From Breviolum minutum Mf 1.05b.01 (Eukaryota; Sar; Dinophyceae; Suessiales; Symbiodiniaceae), in the NCBI GenBank assembly GCA_000507305.1, contig DF241494.1:1-64000 (forward strand): a stretch of DNA of 64,000 nt, written 5' to 3'. The notes below the pieces were generated by a model, which had not been told where the DNA came from, did not search any database, and worked only from the letters and a program-made list of their open reading frames with translations. Positions 63,401-64,000 of this stretch are shown here, piece by piece (position 1 is the first letter of the stretch; each line of letters opens with the position of its first letter). A program made the position numbers and the translations under genes.

Positions 63401-63822
63401 CACATCGCTGGCCCCTGCGCCCGCCAGGATTTCGTTCGGCTGCCAATGCGAATCGTTCCTTGGATCTGAGAGTCGATCGGTGTGTTGAGGCTTTACCTCG
63501 GGGTGGACACCATAAACGGTTCCTACATTTTTAGGGGTTATCACCCATAAATTGGGCGTTTGAAACCTTCATTTTTCATGGTTTTGGGGTCCACGGGTTG
63601 TTACATGGGAAAATCGGGCCCCTAAAGATTGAAGATTGACAGGTAGCTATTGTCCCTTGGTGATGGTTTAGAAGAAAATCTCCGATTTTTTCGGGACATT
63701 TCTCAGGTGATGAAATGGCAAACCCTGGCAAACTGGGTGAAATAACTAACCCTAAGGGAAACACCCAGTTATTTTAGGCGGCATTTTTGGGCTATTTTGT
63801 TCAGGAGTGGCAGGGCTTCAAC
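63401..63822. other. GC-rich patch then unassigned DNA
   Basis: 63405-63520 is GC-richer; a + frame of about 44 codons reads an Arg-rich stretch (RPPGFRSAANANRSLDLRVD). Possible exon, no domain. Confidence 0.25.
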
Positions 63823-63929
63823 TTGGTAGTGGTGCTTCAACTTGTAGGTGGCTCCACCCTAGGGAAAGTTGATCCAATTGGAGGAGCATGGTTTGTTTTT
63901 TCCAAGTAGGTGGTTCAAAAACCACCTAG
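63823..63929 (+). mobile_element. Family A introner-like TIR element, copy A16 (diverged)
   Basis: CTTG|GTAGTGGTGCTTCAAC ... TTGATCCAATTGGAGGAGCATG ... GGTTCAAAAACCACCTAG. GT and AG are kept although the interior has drifted. Remaining bases to 64000 hold nothing recognised. Confidence 0.7.
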
Positions 63930-64000
63930 ATGATGAATCATTCCACAAGGATTTGTATTGATTTGCAAAAAGTGTAACATGTGTAACTATTGACTCTTGG

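Noticed and set aside
1-64000. Bacterial, plastid or mitochondrial origin
   Set aside because: No dense open frames, no rRNA or tRNA genes, and many TIR elements and microsatellites point to nuclear repeat-rich DNA.

Overview
This window looks like nuclear DNA of a dinoflagellate. The reasons are: no long bacterial-style genes in 64 kb; very sparse, short, GC-richer coding islands in AT-richer repeat DNA; one degenerate copy of the dinoflagellate spliced-leader sequence (3418-3439); a short TTTAGGG-like telomeric patch (54428-54466); and two coding fragments that resemble, from memory, protein families common in dinoflagellate genomes (27348-27710 and 38129-38634). I put the dinoflagellate assignment at about 75-80%. 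I cannot name genus or species. Two ambiguous bases (26320, 32295) mark weak points of the assembly.

Most recognisable DNA is short inverted-repeat elements (about 70-175 bp) in at least twelve sequence families, named A to L here, plus several single hairpins. There are about 75 copies or fragments, roughly one per 0.9 kb. Many copies of families A, C, D, E, F, H and J and of several single hairpins are bounded by TA dinucleotides, as expected for Tc1/mariner-type (Stowaway-like) MITEs. No transposase is visible. Around them are older dispersed repeats, microsatellites, a GC-richer tandem array of a 29-bp unit (31825-32294) and an exact 150-bp direct duplication flanking that array.

Family A stands out. 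Its roughly 100-bp copies begin at a conserved G|GTGGTGG, carry a branch-point-like TTTGACTAAT and end in a conserved (C/T/A)AG. All but one of 16 copies face the + strand, whereas family D is evenly split. Exon-like open stretches abut several copies on the + strand (3757-3924, 15381-15441, 38699-38870, 44627-44843, 56548-56643, 62196-62332 with 62458-62588). The simplest reading is that family A is an introner-like element: a mobile TIR element that is itself an intron, in a region transcribed left to right.

Genes by position: a methyltransferase-like fragment at 27.4 kb; a frameshifted dinoflagellate repeated-protein fragment at 38.1-38.6 kb followed by a two-exon candidate (38.7-39.1 kb) split by a family A element; a candidate gene ending at 56.64 kb, followed within 80 bp by the best gene of the window, an OTU-type cysteine protease N-terminal exon (56721-57128). 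Polypyrimidine-AG just upstream of the OTU start could be its spliced-leader trans-splice acceptor. Other exon calls are low confidence because they rest on open frame, composition and splice-like borders only.
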